Under the pieces are notes generated by a model that saw only the letters and a list, made by a program, of their open reading frames with translations, was not told the DNA's origin and did no database searches. A DNA stretch of 64,000 nt from Mycolicibacterium wolinskyi (lineage in GTDB: Bacteria; Actinomycetota; Actinomycetes; Mycobacteriales; Mycobacteriaceae), in assembly GCF_002101965.1 (NCBI RefSeq), contig NZ_LQQA01000033.1:248001-312000 (forward strand), given 5' to 3'. Made by a program: the position numbers and the translations under genes. Shown here piece after piece: positions 24,835 to 33,976 of this stretch (positions are counted from its first letter, which is position 1; the number at the start of each line of letters is the position of its first letter).

Positions 24835-26557
24835 CGCGTACGTACCGCTTCTCGCGCTTGAGGGTGTTGACGTACTCGGTGGCGTCGTCGACGCCGAGAC
24901 CGCCGTGCTCCGCGACGATCTCGTGCAGCGCCTTGTCGACGTCCTTGGCCATGCGGGTGGCGTCGCCGCACACGTAGAAGTGCGCGCCGTCCTGCAGCCA
25001 GGCGAACAGTTCCTTGCCGTTCTCGCGCATCCGGGTCTGCACGTACACCTTGTCTGCCTGGTCGCGCGAAAATGCCAGATCCAGCCGCGTGAGCAGACCC
25101 GAACTCTCCCAGGCGGTGAGCTCGTCGGAGTAGATGTAGTCGTGATCGCGATGCTGGTCGCCGAAAAAGAGCCAGTTGCGCCCGGCGGCCGCGCGCTGTT
25201 CGCGCTCCTGCAGGAAGGCGCGGAACGGCGCGATACCCGTCCCAGGCCCGACCATGATCATCGGCACGTCGTCGGCCGGTACGCGGAAGGACTTGTTGGG
25301 CTGCAGGAAGATTCGCGCACTCCCGCAGCGATCGGCCAAATATGTCGAGCACACGCCGCCGCGTTCACGGCCGCTGCGGTGGTAGCGAACACTGGCGACG
25401 GTCAGATGAATCCGATCCGGGTGGGCCAGTGAACTCGACGAAATCGAGTACGCGCGATGCTGCAACGGCTTCAACAGTGCGATGAATTCCTCGAGGCTGA
25501 GCGCGTCGCCGCCGATACGCAGGATGTCCAGGATGTCCTTGCCGTAGAGCCAGCGTTCCAGGATCTCCTTGACCCCGCCGCGCAGGGCATGCGAGAACTC
25601 CTCGTTCTCGGCACGGCTCTCGACCTCGCTCAGTAGGTCCTTGGACGGCGTGCTGATCTCGTAGCGGTGGCCGAGCAGTTCGGCGAGCGGCGTGCCGTCG
25701 ACGACCGTGTCGACCGACACCCGGAAATGCGCGCAGATGGCCTCGACGAGTGCCGGGCTGTTCTCCGGCACGACCGCCAGTGCGTCACCGGCTTCATAGC
25801 CGATACCGCTGTCGGCGAGTGCGAATTCGTAGTGCCGGATCTCTTTGGCCGAGCCGGATCCCGACAGCACCCGGTTGACCGGGAGTTCGGCGAGGAACGG
25901 GTTCTTGCGGGTCCATCCGGACCGCGCGACCGTGCTGGGCGGAGGTGTGCCGGGAGTTCCGCTGGCCCCGGCCAGGGTGACGAGCGAACCGACCGCGCCC
26001 TGCACCCATTCGGCGGCGTGCGCCTCGTAGTCGACATCGCAGTCGGCGCGGCCGACGACCCGGCTGGCGCCGAGCTGCTCCAGCCGGGTGTCGATGAGCT
26101 TGCCCGCCTGGCAGAAACCGTCGTAGCTCGTGTCACCGAGCGCGAGCACGCCGTACGACACGCCCTCCAACCGCGGAGCTTGCGTCGAAGACAAAGCCTC
26201 CCAGAACAATTCGGCGTTGTCGGGCATTTCGCCCTCGCCGTACGTCGAGGTGATGATCAAGACGTAGCGCAGCCCGACGAACTCGTCGAGTGCGATCTCG
26301 TCCAGGCCGCTCACGGTCACGTCGAAGCCTTGTGCCTTGGCGGCGGCGGCCGTGTCCGCCGCGACGGCCTCGGCGTTGCCGGTCTGCGTGCCGTAGAGGA
26401 TCCGCAGTGGCGGGCGCGATGCGGTGCTGTCGACCGCCACGGGCGGAGGTGCGACATTCATCGCCAGGCGGGAGTGCAGCCCGGCGAGGAAGCCGGAGAT
26501 CCAGGCGCGCTGATCCTCGTTGAAGGGGGCGTCTTCGGGGATGTAGGCGATCTTCAT
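24824..26557 (-). CDS. CysJ-type diflavin reductase (FMN/FAD/NADPH)
   Basis: The 577-residue protein has a short N-terminal segment (PFNEDQRAWISGFLAGL) typical of bacterial sulfite-reductase-type flavoproteins, a flavodoxin domain (GTQTGNAEAV at about residue 56; STYGEGEMPDN), then an FNR module with the FAD motif RAYSISSSS, the GGVCSTYLAD segment, the NADPH motif GPGTGIAPFRAFLQER and a C-terminal aromatic Tyr. It should pass electrons from NADPH through FAD to FMN. No sulfite reductase haemoprotein gene is adjacent; instead its ATG overlaps the stop of a glutamate-synthase-like gene (ATGA), implying that protein as redox partner. Confidence 0.9.
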   Translation of the reverse strand: MKIAYIPEDAPFNEDQRAWISGFLAGLHSRLAMNVAPPPVAVDSTASRPPLRILYGTQTGNAEAVAADTAAAAKAQGFDVTVSGLDEIALDEFVGLRYVLIITSTYGEGEMPDNAELFWEALSSTQAPRLEGVSYGVLALGDTSYDGFCQAGKLIDTRLEQLGASRVVGRADCDVDYEAHAAEWVQGAVGSLVTLAGASGTPGTPPPSTVARSGWTRKNPFLAELPVNRVLSGSGSAKEIRHYEFALADSGIGYEAGDALAVVPENSPALVEAICAHFRVSVDTVVDGTPLAELLGHRYEISTPSKDLLSEVESRAENEEFSHALRGGVKEILERWLYGKDILDILRIGGDALSLEEFIALLKPLQHRAYSISSSSLAHPDRIHLTVASVRYHRSGRERGGVCSTYLADRCGSARIFLQPNKSFRVPADDVPMIMVGPGTGIAPFRAFLQEREQRAAAGRNWLFFGDQHRDHDYIYSDELTAWESSGLLTRLDLAFSRDQADKVYVQTRMRENGKELFAWLQDGAHFYVCGDATRMAKDVDKALHEIVAEHGGLGVDDATEYVNTLKREKRYVRDVY

Positions 26558-29500
26558 GCGCTCGTCACGTGGTCCGTTGTGGTGGAGGTGGCCGCGAAGG
26601 ACGCCGCGATGACGGGAATCACCTGATGGGCGAACAATTCCTCGAACGAGGGCAGGCGGCCGATCTTGTCGATGTTCTTGGCGTCCTGGTGCATGATCCA
26701 GCCATACGTGCCCAAGCTGTCCGTCCACAGCACGTTGCGCTGTGCCAGTGCCTGCTTGTAGTCGGTGATGCGCTTGTTCGCGATCAGCACCGCGAGGTCT
26801 TCGTCGCTGAACGCGTCGATGGCCTCGCGCGCGTGCTTCTGCAGTTTCTGGATGAGGAAGAAATCCTCGGTGAGGACGAGGTTTCGGACCGCCTTGCCGA
26901 CGCGCGGATCGGTCACCTCGGTCACGCCGGGCAGCCGGGTCAGCGCGAGCTGCTGGGCCATGTTGAGCACCGTGTAGGTGTTGAGCAGCGCGAACATCTC
27001 TTCGGTGTCGGTGTCGCCGTAATCGGGCACCGACCCGCCGAGGACGACCTGCTGATCGCGGTAGGAGCGCTTGAACTTGTGCACCTGAAAACCCGCGAGC
27101 GAGGATGCCAGCTCGTCGAGCAGTTCCTTGCGGGTCTTGGCGGCCAGGATCGCGTCCGAATCCTGGTATTGCAGCAGCGCACGGGGCATCACATAGACGA
27201 CGTGGCGCCGCGTCTTCTCCCAACCATCGAGCAGCAGTTGGGCTTTCACGGAACCTGTTGCCGCGGCATGCCATTCCAGCATCGTGCGGGCCGCGACCTC
27301 GTGGAACGGCGCCTCGGTGATCGGCGCGACCAGCGCGGAGTCCGCGCTGACCTTCGATGCCAGTTCGCCGGCCGGATCGTACTGGTAGAGGAAACCGCCG
27401 CTCATCCCGTTGGCGACGCCCTTGCCGAATCCGCCGATGTTGAACACCGCACCGTTGGTCATGTACTCGCACAGGAATTCGCCGACGCCCTCGACGACCG
27501 CGGTGGCGCCGGAGTTGCGGACCGCGAAGCGATCGCCTGCCTCGCCTTCGACGAACAACCGGCCACCGGATGCGCCGAACAGGGCGAAGTTCCCGATGAG
27601 CACATTGCCGCCCGGCGCGGCCGTACCGCCGCCGGGCGAGCGGACGACGATGGTGCCGCCGCACGCACTCTTTCCGACTCCGTCGTTGCATGTTCCGGTG
27701 TGCCGCAGGGTCATCCCGTCGTTGCAGAACACGCCATAGCTCTGACCTGCCGAACCGGTCGTGGTGATGGTGACGCTGTCGGGCAGCAGGTAGCGCCGGC
27801 CGCGGTGGTCGGTCGCGATTGCCGATCCGGTGACCGGACCGTCGGCGCCGCCATGGTTGAGCAGGCGTTCGATGTCGATGGCGAGTTGTCCGCCGACGCT
27901 CTTGTTCTGGTTGGTCAGCTGCACCGGGGCCATGGCCACTCCGGCGAAGTTCAGCCGGCTCAAGAACATGTCGTCGACGGAGTAGTCCTTCTCCATGTAG
28001 ATCGGCTCCCCGACCACGAACTCGTCGGCCACCGCGAGCATGGCACGCAGGTCGAGCCTGCCGATACTCGATGGGTGGTCGAGCAGGTGCAGCAGATCGC
28101 TGCGCCCTCGGGCGGCGCGCAGCGACGGCAGGCCGAGCGTAGCGAGGATTTCTCGGACCTCGTGGGAGATGTTGAGCAGATACTGCGCGAGCGCGCGCGG
28201 ATCACCCTCGAACGCCTCGGCGTTCGTGGTCAGCCCCGCGGGGCACTTGATGTTGCAGTTCTTGGCCATGACGCACTTGAGCATCATGAGCGCGGTGGTG
28301 CCGAACTCGAAGCTGTCGGCACCCAGCAGCGCGGATTTCACCACGTCGCTCGCGGTTTGGTGAGCACCCGAACAGCGCAGCACCACCTTCTGACGGATAC
28401 CGTTGGCACACAGGGCCTGATGCACTTCGGCGATACCGATCTCGGCGGACCGGCCCGCGTACTTGAGGCTCGTGACGGCCGCCGCACCGGTGCCACCGGT
28501 GTTGCCCGCGACGTTGATGACGTCGGCGCCGGCTTTCGCGACGCCGACGGCGATGGTGCCGATGCCCTCCGACGACACGAGTTTGACGATCACCCGAACG
28601 CGGGCGGCCTTGCAGTCGTGGATGAGCTGGGCGAGATCCTCGATCGAGTACGTGTCGTGGTGCGGCGGCGGCGAGACGAGCTCGACGCCGGGCGTTCCGC
28701 CGCGCGCCGCCGCGATCTGCACGGTCACCTTCGGAGCCGGGAGTTGGCCGCCCTCACCGGGTTTGGCGCCCTGACCGATCTTGATTTCGAGTTCCCGCAA
28801 CATCGGGTCGGCAAGATAACCCGCCCACACCCCGAAGCGTCCCGAGGCGAACTGTTTGATCCGGGATCCGCGGATGGTGCCGTAGCGGGTGATGTGCTCA
28901 CCGCCCTCACCGCAGTTGGACAGACCGCCCACCATGTTGGTGCCGTGCGCGACGGCCTCATGGGCCTGGGCCACCAGCGCACCATGGCTCATGGCGCCCG
29001 ATGCCAGAGTGGCGGTGATCTCGCTCGCGGGTTGCACCGATGACAGCGGGATCGAGTCGGGCGCCGTCCGGATGTTCGCGAGATAGTCGCCGGCCTCGCC
29101 GCTCGCCCGCAATCGCAGTTGGTCGCCGACGATCTCGCTCTCACCGATGTCGTCGCCGAACCGCTGCACGAGCGACTCCAGGAGCGCGGCGAGACGTTCG
29201 GGGCCGTGGTGCAGGCGCAGGGTGAACTCGTCACCTGCCTGGACACACGTCAGGCCGCGCACCTGGAAATCGTTGTTCCCGAACCGCGCGAATTGACCCA
29301 TCTCCGAGCGGAACTCGTCGGCGGTGTGCACGAAGTTGACGTCGGCGGGCAGGGCCAGCACGTCGCGTAGCGCGGCGGGCCGACGCGTGCGCTCGGTGTT
29401 CATCGCGAACACGAAGTTGCGGTAGCCCGGCGTGATGTCGAAGCTGTTGATCGCCCGCGGGGTCAGCTCGTCGAAGCTGTTGTTGCGGTACGCGTCGTCG

Positions 29501-32070
29501 TCGAGGCCGAACGCACCCGCGAGCTGGTGCAGCGGCAGTCCGCGCAGGTATGCGGGGTCGGCCATGTCGGGGTTCTCCGGCCGGGCTTCGTCGCCGAAGG
29601 AGATGGACTCCTCGGTCATGTCGACGAATCCACGGACCGCCGTCGTCCCGTACGAGTGCCCCGCACCCTCGGCGCGTTCCTTGAACAGGCCGAGCAGCGG
29701 CACATCCTTCTCGCCGGTCACCGCGAGCGCGCGAGCGTGCCACTCGGCGACGGTGTCGGCCAGTGTCGCGAATCCGACCCCGGCGACGGGGGAGATGACA
29801 TTGGGGAAGTAGCGGCGCAACACCGGGTCGCCCGTGTCGAGATAGCTGGGCTCGAAAAACTCACCGCCGATATAGCTTTCGGCTGTGCACAGGCCGACGC
29901 GGCCCATGGTCTTCATGAGCGACTTCTCAGCCGCCTTGGCGAAGCGCTTGAAGGCCGCCACGGTGCTCTCGTCGTCGGCTGTGCCGAACTTCTCCTCGGC
30001 ACGCATCTGCACGGCCAGCGGATACACGGCCGACGCGCCGAACCCCAGCACCGTCGCGATGTGGTGCGACGAGCACACCTGACCGCTCTCGGCGATCACC
30101 GAAACCCGAAGCCGGAGCCCTTCTTCGATCAGCCGCTGATTGATCGCGGACACGACGATGGTCAGGGGCATTGCCGCAAGGCTGCTTTCGACGTGGCGGT
30201 CCGAGATCACCGCGATGCCGCCGGTCTCCCGTGCGAACGCTTCGACCTCGTCGCACAGCCCGTCGATGGCTTGCACGAGGGCGTTCGCGTTCGCGGCGGG
30301 ATCGTGCAGGTCGACCAGGTACCGCATCCCGAAGCGCTGGACCGGTGTGTGCTGCTGGTCGCGGATCTTGAGCATGTCGAGGTGCGTGAGAATCGGTGAG
30401 GGCACGACGATCTGCGGTGCGGGTTTGGCGCCGCTGTTGGGCTTGGCGCCCAGCGCAACCCGTAGCGTCATGCCGTCGGCCTCGCGGATGCTGTCCAGCG
30501 GCGGGTTGGTCACCTGCGCGAATCGCTGCGAGAAGTACCGCGCGATACCGCCTTCGTGGTTGGACAGCGCATTGATCGCCGCGCCGTAGCCCATCGCCGA
30601 GATCTTTTCCTGGCCCGTCGCCAGCATCGGGTCCATCAGGAATTTGAAGCTCTCCTGATTGAGCGAGTACGCGACGTAGCGCTGATGGCGGTTGAGGTCG
30701 CCGTTGTAGCGGGCCGGCGAGAGTTGATTCTCGGGTGTCACGGCGGGCAGATCGCGCAGCTCGATGCGCGCGGCGGCGAGCATGGCCGGGTAGTCGGCCT
30801 GCGCCGCAAGCTTTTCCAGTGCCTCGGTGGTGGAGTAGGACCGGCCCTCGGCGTGGTCGTAGTAGAGCATGCCGCCGGCCTCGATGCGCCCGCGCTTGAT
30901 GACGTCTCGTGGCGGGAAGTAGACCTGCCCGGCCTCGGACATCACACCCAGATAATCCGCGGTCTCGACGGTGCGCAACGGCCGCAGACCGAGCCGGTCC
31001 AGGCGTGCGCCGATGATCGTGCCGTCACCGAAGATGAGCGCGGCGGGGCCGTCGTTCTTCTCCTCGTAGAGGCTGAAGTACTCGAGCATCGCGCGCACCT
31101 GCGGCGACAACGTCGGGTCGTTCTCCCAGGCCGGCGGCATCATCGCGACGACGGCGGTCACGAGGTCGAGCCCGTCTTCGAGCACGCGGTTCTGCAGGGT
31201 CTGGTCCAGGCGACAGCTGTCGGACTGCCCGACCGGGCGGACGATCGCGCGATTGCGGGCGCGCGCGATGGCGTTGTCCGACAGGCGGTTTTTCTTGTCG
31301 GTGTTGAGTTCGCCGTTGTGGGCCATGAACCGGAACGGCTGCGCCATCATCGCGTTCGGCGCGGTGTTCGTCGAAAACCTGGTGTGGAAGAACATCGAGT
31401 GCACTTCCATGCGCGAATCGGTGAGATCGCTGAAGTACGGCACTACTTCGTTCGAGTTGAGCCGCCCCTTCAGCACCTGGGTGCGCGCGCTCAGCGATAG
31501 GGGGTAGAGCCCCAGCATCTCGGGCCGGGTGTAGGCGACCGCCTCGATCGCCATCAGCGCGTCGTGGATCTTGACGTCGGATATGGTGCCGGATTCGGGC
31601 ACGAAAACCCACTGCCGGATGGGCAGCTGATACTTGATCGCCGCCGGGCGGATCGCCGAATTGTCCACGGGGACATCTCGTTTGACGAGAATGGCGAAAC
31701 CTTGTGCGTGCAGCGCGTTCTCGATGACCGCTTCGGCCTCGGCGTGGAAAGCGGCATCGTTGGGCAAGAAGAAATTGCCGACGCCGAACTGCCCGGGCCG
31801 CAGGTCTGCGCGCCCGGTGAGATGGCTGAAGAACCGCAGCGACAGATCGAGGTTCACGCCGGCGCCGTCACCCACGCCTTCCGAGGACATTCCGCCGCGG
31901 TGGGGTACCGCGCACAGGGCCTCGTGCAGTTTGCGAATGACCTCGTGGGTCTGGACACCATCCTTGCGGGTCAGGAAGCCGACGCCGCAGCTGCTCTTCT
32001 CCTGGTCCGGGTCATACAGGCCGTTCAGACGCGTTCTCCTCAACCCCCGCGCCGTGTGTACGGCGCCCAT
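26554..32070 (-). CDS. Glutamate synthase (GOGAT)-like large subunit with C-terminal extension
   Basis: The 1838-residue protein has the GltB layout: a class II amidotransferase domain whose nucleophile is Cys28 (SSCGVGF, exposed after propeptide removal), a central domain, the FMN-binding synthase domain (GEGGEHITRYGTIRGSRIKQ; GAKPGEGGQLPAPKVT), and a GxGxG beta-helix domain. The iron-sulfur cysteines are Cys1266, Cys1272 and Cys1276, spaced C-x5-C-x3-C, one residue shorter than the usual C-x5-C-x4-C. After about residue 1630, where ordinary GltB ends, some 200 extra residues follow. No GltD gene is present; a diflavin reductase follows instead with a 4-bp overlap. An IdeR-like box lies upstream. 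It may be a real glutamate synthase or a relative using another acceptor. Confidence 0.85.
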   Translation of the reverse strand: MGAVHTARGLRRTRLNGLYDPDQEKSSCGVGFLTRKDGVQTHEVIRKLHEALCAVPHRGGMSSEGVGDGAGVNLDLSLRFFSHLTGRADLRPGQFGVGNFFLPNDAAFHAEAEAVIENALHAQGFAILVKRDVPVDNSAIRPAAIKYQLPIRQWVFVPESGTISDVKIHDALMAIEAVAYTRPEMLGLYPLSLSARTQVLKGRLNSNEVVPYFSDLTDSRMEVHSMFFHTRFSTNTAPNAMMAQPFRFMAHNGELNTDKKNRLSDNAIARARNRAIVRPVGQSDSCRLDQTLQNRVLEDGLDLVTAVVAMMPPAWENDPTLSPQVRAMLEYFSLYEEKNDGPAALIFGDGTIIGARLDRLGLRPLRTVETADYLGVMSEAGQVYFPPRDVIKRGRIEAGGMLYYDHAEGRSYSTTEALEKLAAQADYPAMLAAARIELRDLPAVTPENQLSPARYNGDLNRHQRYVAYSLNQESFKFLMDPMLATGQEKISAMGYGAAINALSNHEGGIARYFSQRFAQVTNPPLDSIREADGMTLRVALGAKPNSGAKPAPQIVVPSPILTHLDMLKIRDQQHTPVQRFGMRYLVDLHDPAANANALVQAIDGLCDEVEAFARETGGIAVISDRHVESSLAAMPLTIVVSAINQRLIEEGLRLRVSVIAESGQVCSSHHIATVLGFGASAVYPLAVQMRAEEKFGTADDESTVAAFKRFAKAAEKSLMKTMGRVGLCTAESYIGGEFFEPSYLDTGDPVLRRYFPNVISPVAGVGFATLADTVAEWHARALAVTGEKDVPLLGLFKERAEGAGHSYGTTAVRGFVDMTEESISFGDEARPENPDMADPAYLRGLPLHQLAGAFGLDDDAYRNNSFDELTPRAINSFDITPGYRNFVFAMNTERTRRPAALRDVLALPADVNFVHTADEFRSEMGQFARFGNNDFQVRGLTCVQAGDEFTLRLHHGPERLAALLESLVQRFGDDIGESEIVGDQLRLRASGEAGDYLANIRTAPDSIPLSSVQPASEITATLASGAMSHGALVAQAHEAVAHGTNMVGGLSNCGEGGEHITRYGTIRGSRIKQFASGRFGVWAGYLADPMLRELEIKIGQGAKPGEGGQLPAPKVTVQIAAARGGTPGVELVSPPPHHDTYSIEDLAQLIHDCKAARVRVIVKLVSSEGIGTIAVGVAKAGADVINVAGNTGGTGAAAVTSLKYAGRSAEIGIAEVHQALCANGIRQKVVLRCSGAHQTASDVVKSALLGADSFEFGTTALMMLKCVMAKNCNIKCPAGLTTNAEAFEGDPRALAQYLLNISHEVREILATLGLPSLRAARGRSDLLHLLDHPSSIGRLDLRAMLAVADEFVVGEPIYMEKDYSVDDMFLSRLNFAGVAMAPVQLTNQNKSVGGQLAIDIERLLNHGGADGPVTGSAIATDHRGRRYLLPDSVTITTTGSAGQSYGVFCNDGMTLRHTGTCNDGVGKSACGGTIVVRSPGGGTAAPGGNVLIGNFALFGASGGRLFVEGEAGDRFAVRNSGATAVVEGVGEFLCEYMTNGAVFNIGGFGKGVANGMSGGFLYQYDPAGELASKVSADSALVAPITEAPFHEVAARTMLEWHAAATGSVKAQLLLDGWEKTRRHVVYVMPRALLQYQDSDAILAAKTRKELLDELASSLAGFQVHKFKRSYRDQQVVLGGSVPDYGDTDTEEMFALLNTYTVLNMAQQLALTRLPGVTEVTDPRVGKAVRNLVLTEDFFLIQKLQKHAREAIDAFSDEDLAVLIANKRITDYKQALAQRNVLWTDSLGTYGWIMHQDAKNIDKIGRLPSFEELFAHQVIPVIAASFAATSTTTDHVTSA

Positions 32071-32106
32071 GGTGCGACAATGGAACTCTCGTCATTGAGC
32101 GTTCGA

Positions 32107-32125
32107 GCAGCTTAGCCTAACCTAA
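32107..32125 (-). promoter_or_regulatory. IdeR-type iron box upstream of the GOGAT-like operon
   Basis: The 19-mer matches the mycobacterial IdeR consensus palindrome TTAGGTTAGGCTAACCTAA at 16 of 19 positions, including an unbroken run of 14 (32112-32125). It ends 36 bases upstream of the ATG and contains TAnnnT hexamers that could serve as a -10 element, so iron-loaded IdeR would block the promoter. The next gene upstream is on the same strand and ends at 32177, so only the GOGAT-like operon is a sensible target. Confidence 0.82.
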
Positions 32126-32176
32126 GTGTCGCCGAATCCCATGGGCGAGGGATCTTTATCACAGCCGCGCGAGCCG

Positions 32177-33340
32177 TCACGCGACCAACGCTGCGCTCTC
32201 GGCGTCATAGGTGTTGATGGCGACGCTGTCGAGTATCGCCTGTAGCCGGTCCGCCTGTTCCCGCGGCGTGAGATCGGTCGAGCGGTAGATGCGCCCGGCG
32301 GCGCGGGCCTGGCGGCGCACCTGGGCGGTACGGCCCATCCGCAATTCTTCATAGCGACGCAGCCGCGCCGCGACATCATCGGACCGGGCGCCCCGCACGA
32401 GCGTGGCCAACGTGATCGCATCCTCGATGGCCTGATTGGCGCCCTGACCGAGGTGTGGTGTGACGGCGTGGGCGCTGTCGCCCAGCAGGGTGATCCGGTC
32501 TGAAGACCACCGGTCGAGCGGTTCGCGGTCATAGATTCCCCAGCGGAACGTGGAATCCATGGCGTCGATGATCGCCGACACGCGCGGATCCCAGCCGCGG
32601 TATGCGGCCGCCAGCTCGGAGACGTCGCCCGGCGCGGTCCAGGATTCGGCAACGGTCAGATTGGTCGGAACGAAGGCCACGATGTTGAGAAACCGGCCGG
32701 CCGATACCGGATAAGCCAAAAAGCTCTGCCGCGGCCCGAGCCACATCGCGCTGGCGTCCAGATCGGCAATTCCGTGCAGTCGGTCGGCGGGGATCAGTCC
32801 GCGATAGGCCATGATGCCTTCGCTCACCGGTTCGGTGGCGTGGGTGACCGTTCCCTGCAGGCGGGAATGAATGCCGTCGGCGCCGACCAGCAGGTCGGCG
32901 TCAGCCGTTGTGCCGTCGGCGAATTCGACCTGCACCCCGTCACGGTACTCGCGGGCGCCGACGCAGGATTGGCCCAGCTTCAACGCGTCGGGTGGCAGCG
33001 CGTCGGCAAGCGCCTTCTGGAACTCGCCGCGATGTAGGAACCACGTCCGCGCCGGGTCCCCGAACGACAGGGTCGAGGGCTCGCCTGCGACCGGCTCGGC
33101 TCGCCACGTGCGGAACTGATAGTGCGTCACCGGTCCGGCGATCTCCGCCAAAGCGCTCCCCATGCCGAGCCGCGTCAAGATCCGCGACCCGTTCGTCGCG
33201 ATGGCGACGCCGGCGCCGAGCGCTTTGAGCTCGTGCGCCTGCTCGTACACGGTTGCGTCGATCCCGTTGGCGCGCAGGGCGATTGCAGCAGTAAGCCCGC
33301 CGATGCCGGCACCGACGACGGCCACTCTCAAACCGGACAT
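32177..33340 (-). CDS. FAD-dependent aromatic-ring monooxygenase (salicylate hydroxylase-like)
   Basis: This 387-residue class A flavoprotein monooxygenase has the N-terminal dinucleotide motif GAGIGGLTAAIAL, the DG region (LLVGADGIHSRL) and the GD motif GDSAHAVTPHLGQGANQAIEDA. Such enzymes hydroxylate aromatic or related substrates with NAD(P)H and oxygen. ATG 33340 has GGAGGA just upstream. It is divergent from a TetR regulator, with two palindromes between them, so its expression probably responds to the regulator's ligand. Substrate unknown. Confidence 0.88.
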   Translation of the reverse strand: MSGLRVAVVGAGIGGLTAAIALRANGIDATVYEQAHELKALGAGVAIATNGSRILTRLGMGSALAEIAGPVTHYQFRTWRAEPVAGEPSTLSFGDPARTWFLHRGEFQKALADALPPDALKLGQSCVGAREYRDGVQVEFADGTTADADLLVGADGIHSRLQGTVTHATEPVSEGIMAYRGLIPADRLHGIADLDASAMWLGPRQSFLAYPVSAGRFLNIVAFVPTNLTVAESWTAPGDVSELAAAYRGWDPRVSAIIDAMDSTFRWGIYDREPLDRWSSDRITLLGDSAHAVTPHLGQGANQAIEDAITLATLVRGARSDDVAARLRRYEELRMGRTAQVRRQARAAGRIYRSTDLTPREQADRLQAILDSVAINTYDAESAALVA

Positions 33341-33360
33341 GGGTCCTCCCAATTTCAAAA

Positions 33361-33378
33361 ATGTACCGATCGATACAT
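33361..33378. promoter_or_regulatory. TetR-type operator, copy 1
   Basis: Near-perfect palindrome ATGTACCGATCGATACAT, 20 bases upstream of the monooxygenase start. It shares the TGTACCGATCG core with copy 2. Confidence 0.75.
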
Positions 33379-33392
33379 GATTGACTATAGAT

Positions 33393-33406
33393 GTACCGAT
33401 CGGTAC
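33393..33406. promoter_or_regulatory. TetR-type operator, copy 2
   Basis: Perfect 14-bp palindrome GTACCGATCGGTAC, ending 9 bases before the TetR gene ATG. Its position implies autoregulation as well as control of the divergent monooxygenase. Confidence 0.78.
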
Positions 33407-33415
33407 GGTCAAGGG

Positions 33416-33976
33416 ATGGCCCGCACCCCTGATCCCGCAAAACGTGAGGAGTTGTTGCAGGCGGTCGTCGGCTACCTCGAGGAACGCGGGATCGGTGACA
33501 TGTCACTGGCTCCCATGGCGGACGCGCTGGGCACGAGCAAGCGCATGCTGCTGTACTACTTCGGCGATCGCGCCGAGTTGCTGGCGCAGGCGCTCGACGC
33601 GAGCCGCCCGCGGCTGGGGGAGATGTTCCACGACGTCACCACGCCGGCTGAATTCGTCGAAGCCGCAAGGAACTTGTGGCGCGAGCTGACCCGCGGTGCG
33701 GAGCATCGCAGTGTGCGCCTTCTGCTGCAGGTTCTCAGCCTGGCCGTCACGGATCCCGAAACCTATGGCCCGTCCGCCCGGGATGCCGTCGACGTGATGG
33801 TTGAGCCGATCTCCCTGGCGCTGCGCGCAATCGGCTACGGCGACGAGGCGGCGGCGCGCGCGACGCTGGTGGTCTCGGGTTTACGCGGGTTGTGCCAGGA
33901 CGCCCTGGTCACGAAGGACCGCTCGCGCGTCGACGCCGCCGCCGGACTCCTGATCGCCGCTGCGGTCGCGCGTTAG
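33416..33976 (+). CDS. TetR family transcriptional regulator
   Basis: The 186-residue protein has an N-terminal TetR helix-turn-helix (about residues 10-55; DMSLAPMADALGTSKRMLLYYFGDR) and a helical ligand-binding domain. It probably represses itself and the divergent FAD monooxygenase through the two palindromes at 33361-33406. ATG 33416 is preceded by AAGGG at very short range, and copy 2 of the operator lies immediately upstream, consistent with a leaderless or short-leader message. Its 3' end overlaps the convergent MmpL gene by 4 bases. Confidence 0.88.
   Translation: MARTPDPAKREELLQAVVGYLEERGIGDMSLAPMADALGTSKRMLLYYFGDRAELLAQALDASRPRLGEMFHDVTTPAEFVEAARNLWRELTRGAEHRSVRLLLQVLSLAVTDPETYGPSARDAVDVMVEPISLALRAIGYGDEAAARATLVVSGLRGLCQDALVTKDRSRVDAAAGLLIAAAVAR

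Noticed and set aside
24824..26557. Reading the diflavin reductase as the sulfite reductase flavoprotein CysJ
   Set aside because: No sulfite reductase haemoprotein gene is adjacent, while it is translationally coupled to a GOGAT-like gene with an iron box.
26569..29043. An 824-codon open frame antisense to the GOGAT-like gene
   Set aside because: No motif or ribosome site; the opposite strand encodes clear GltB domains through the whole interval.
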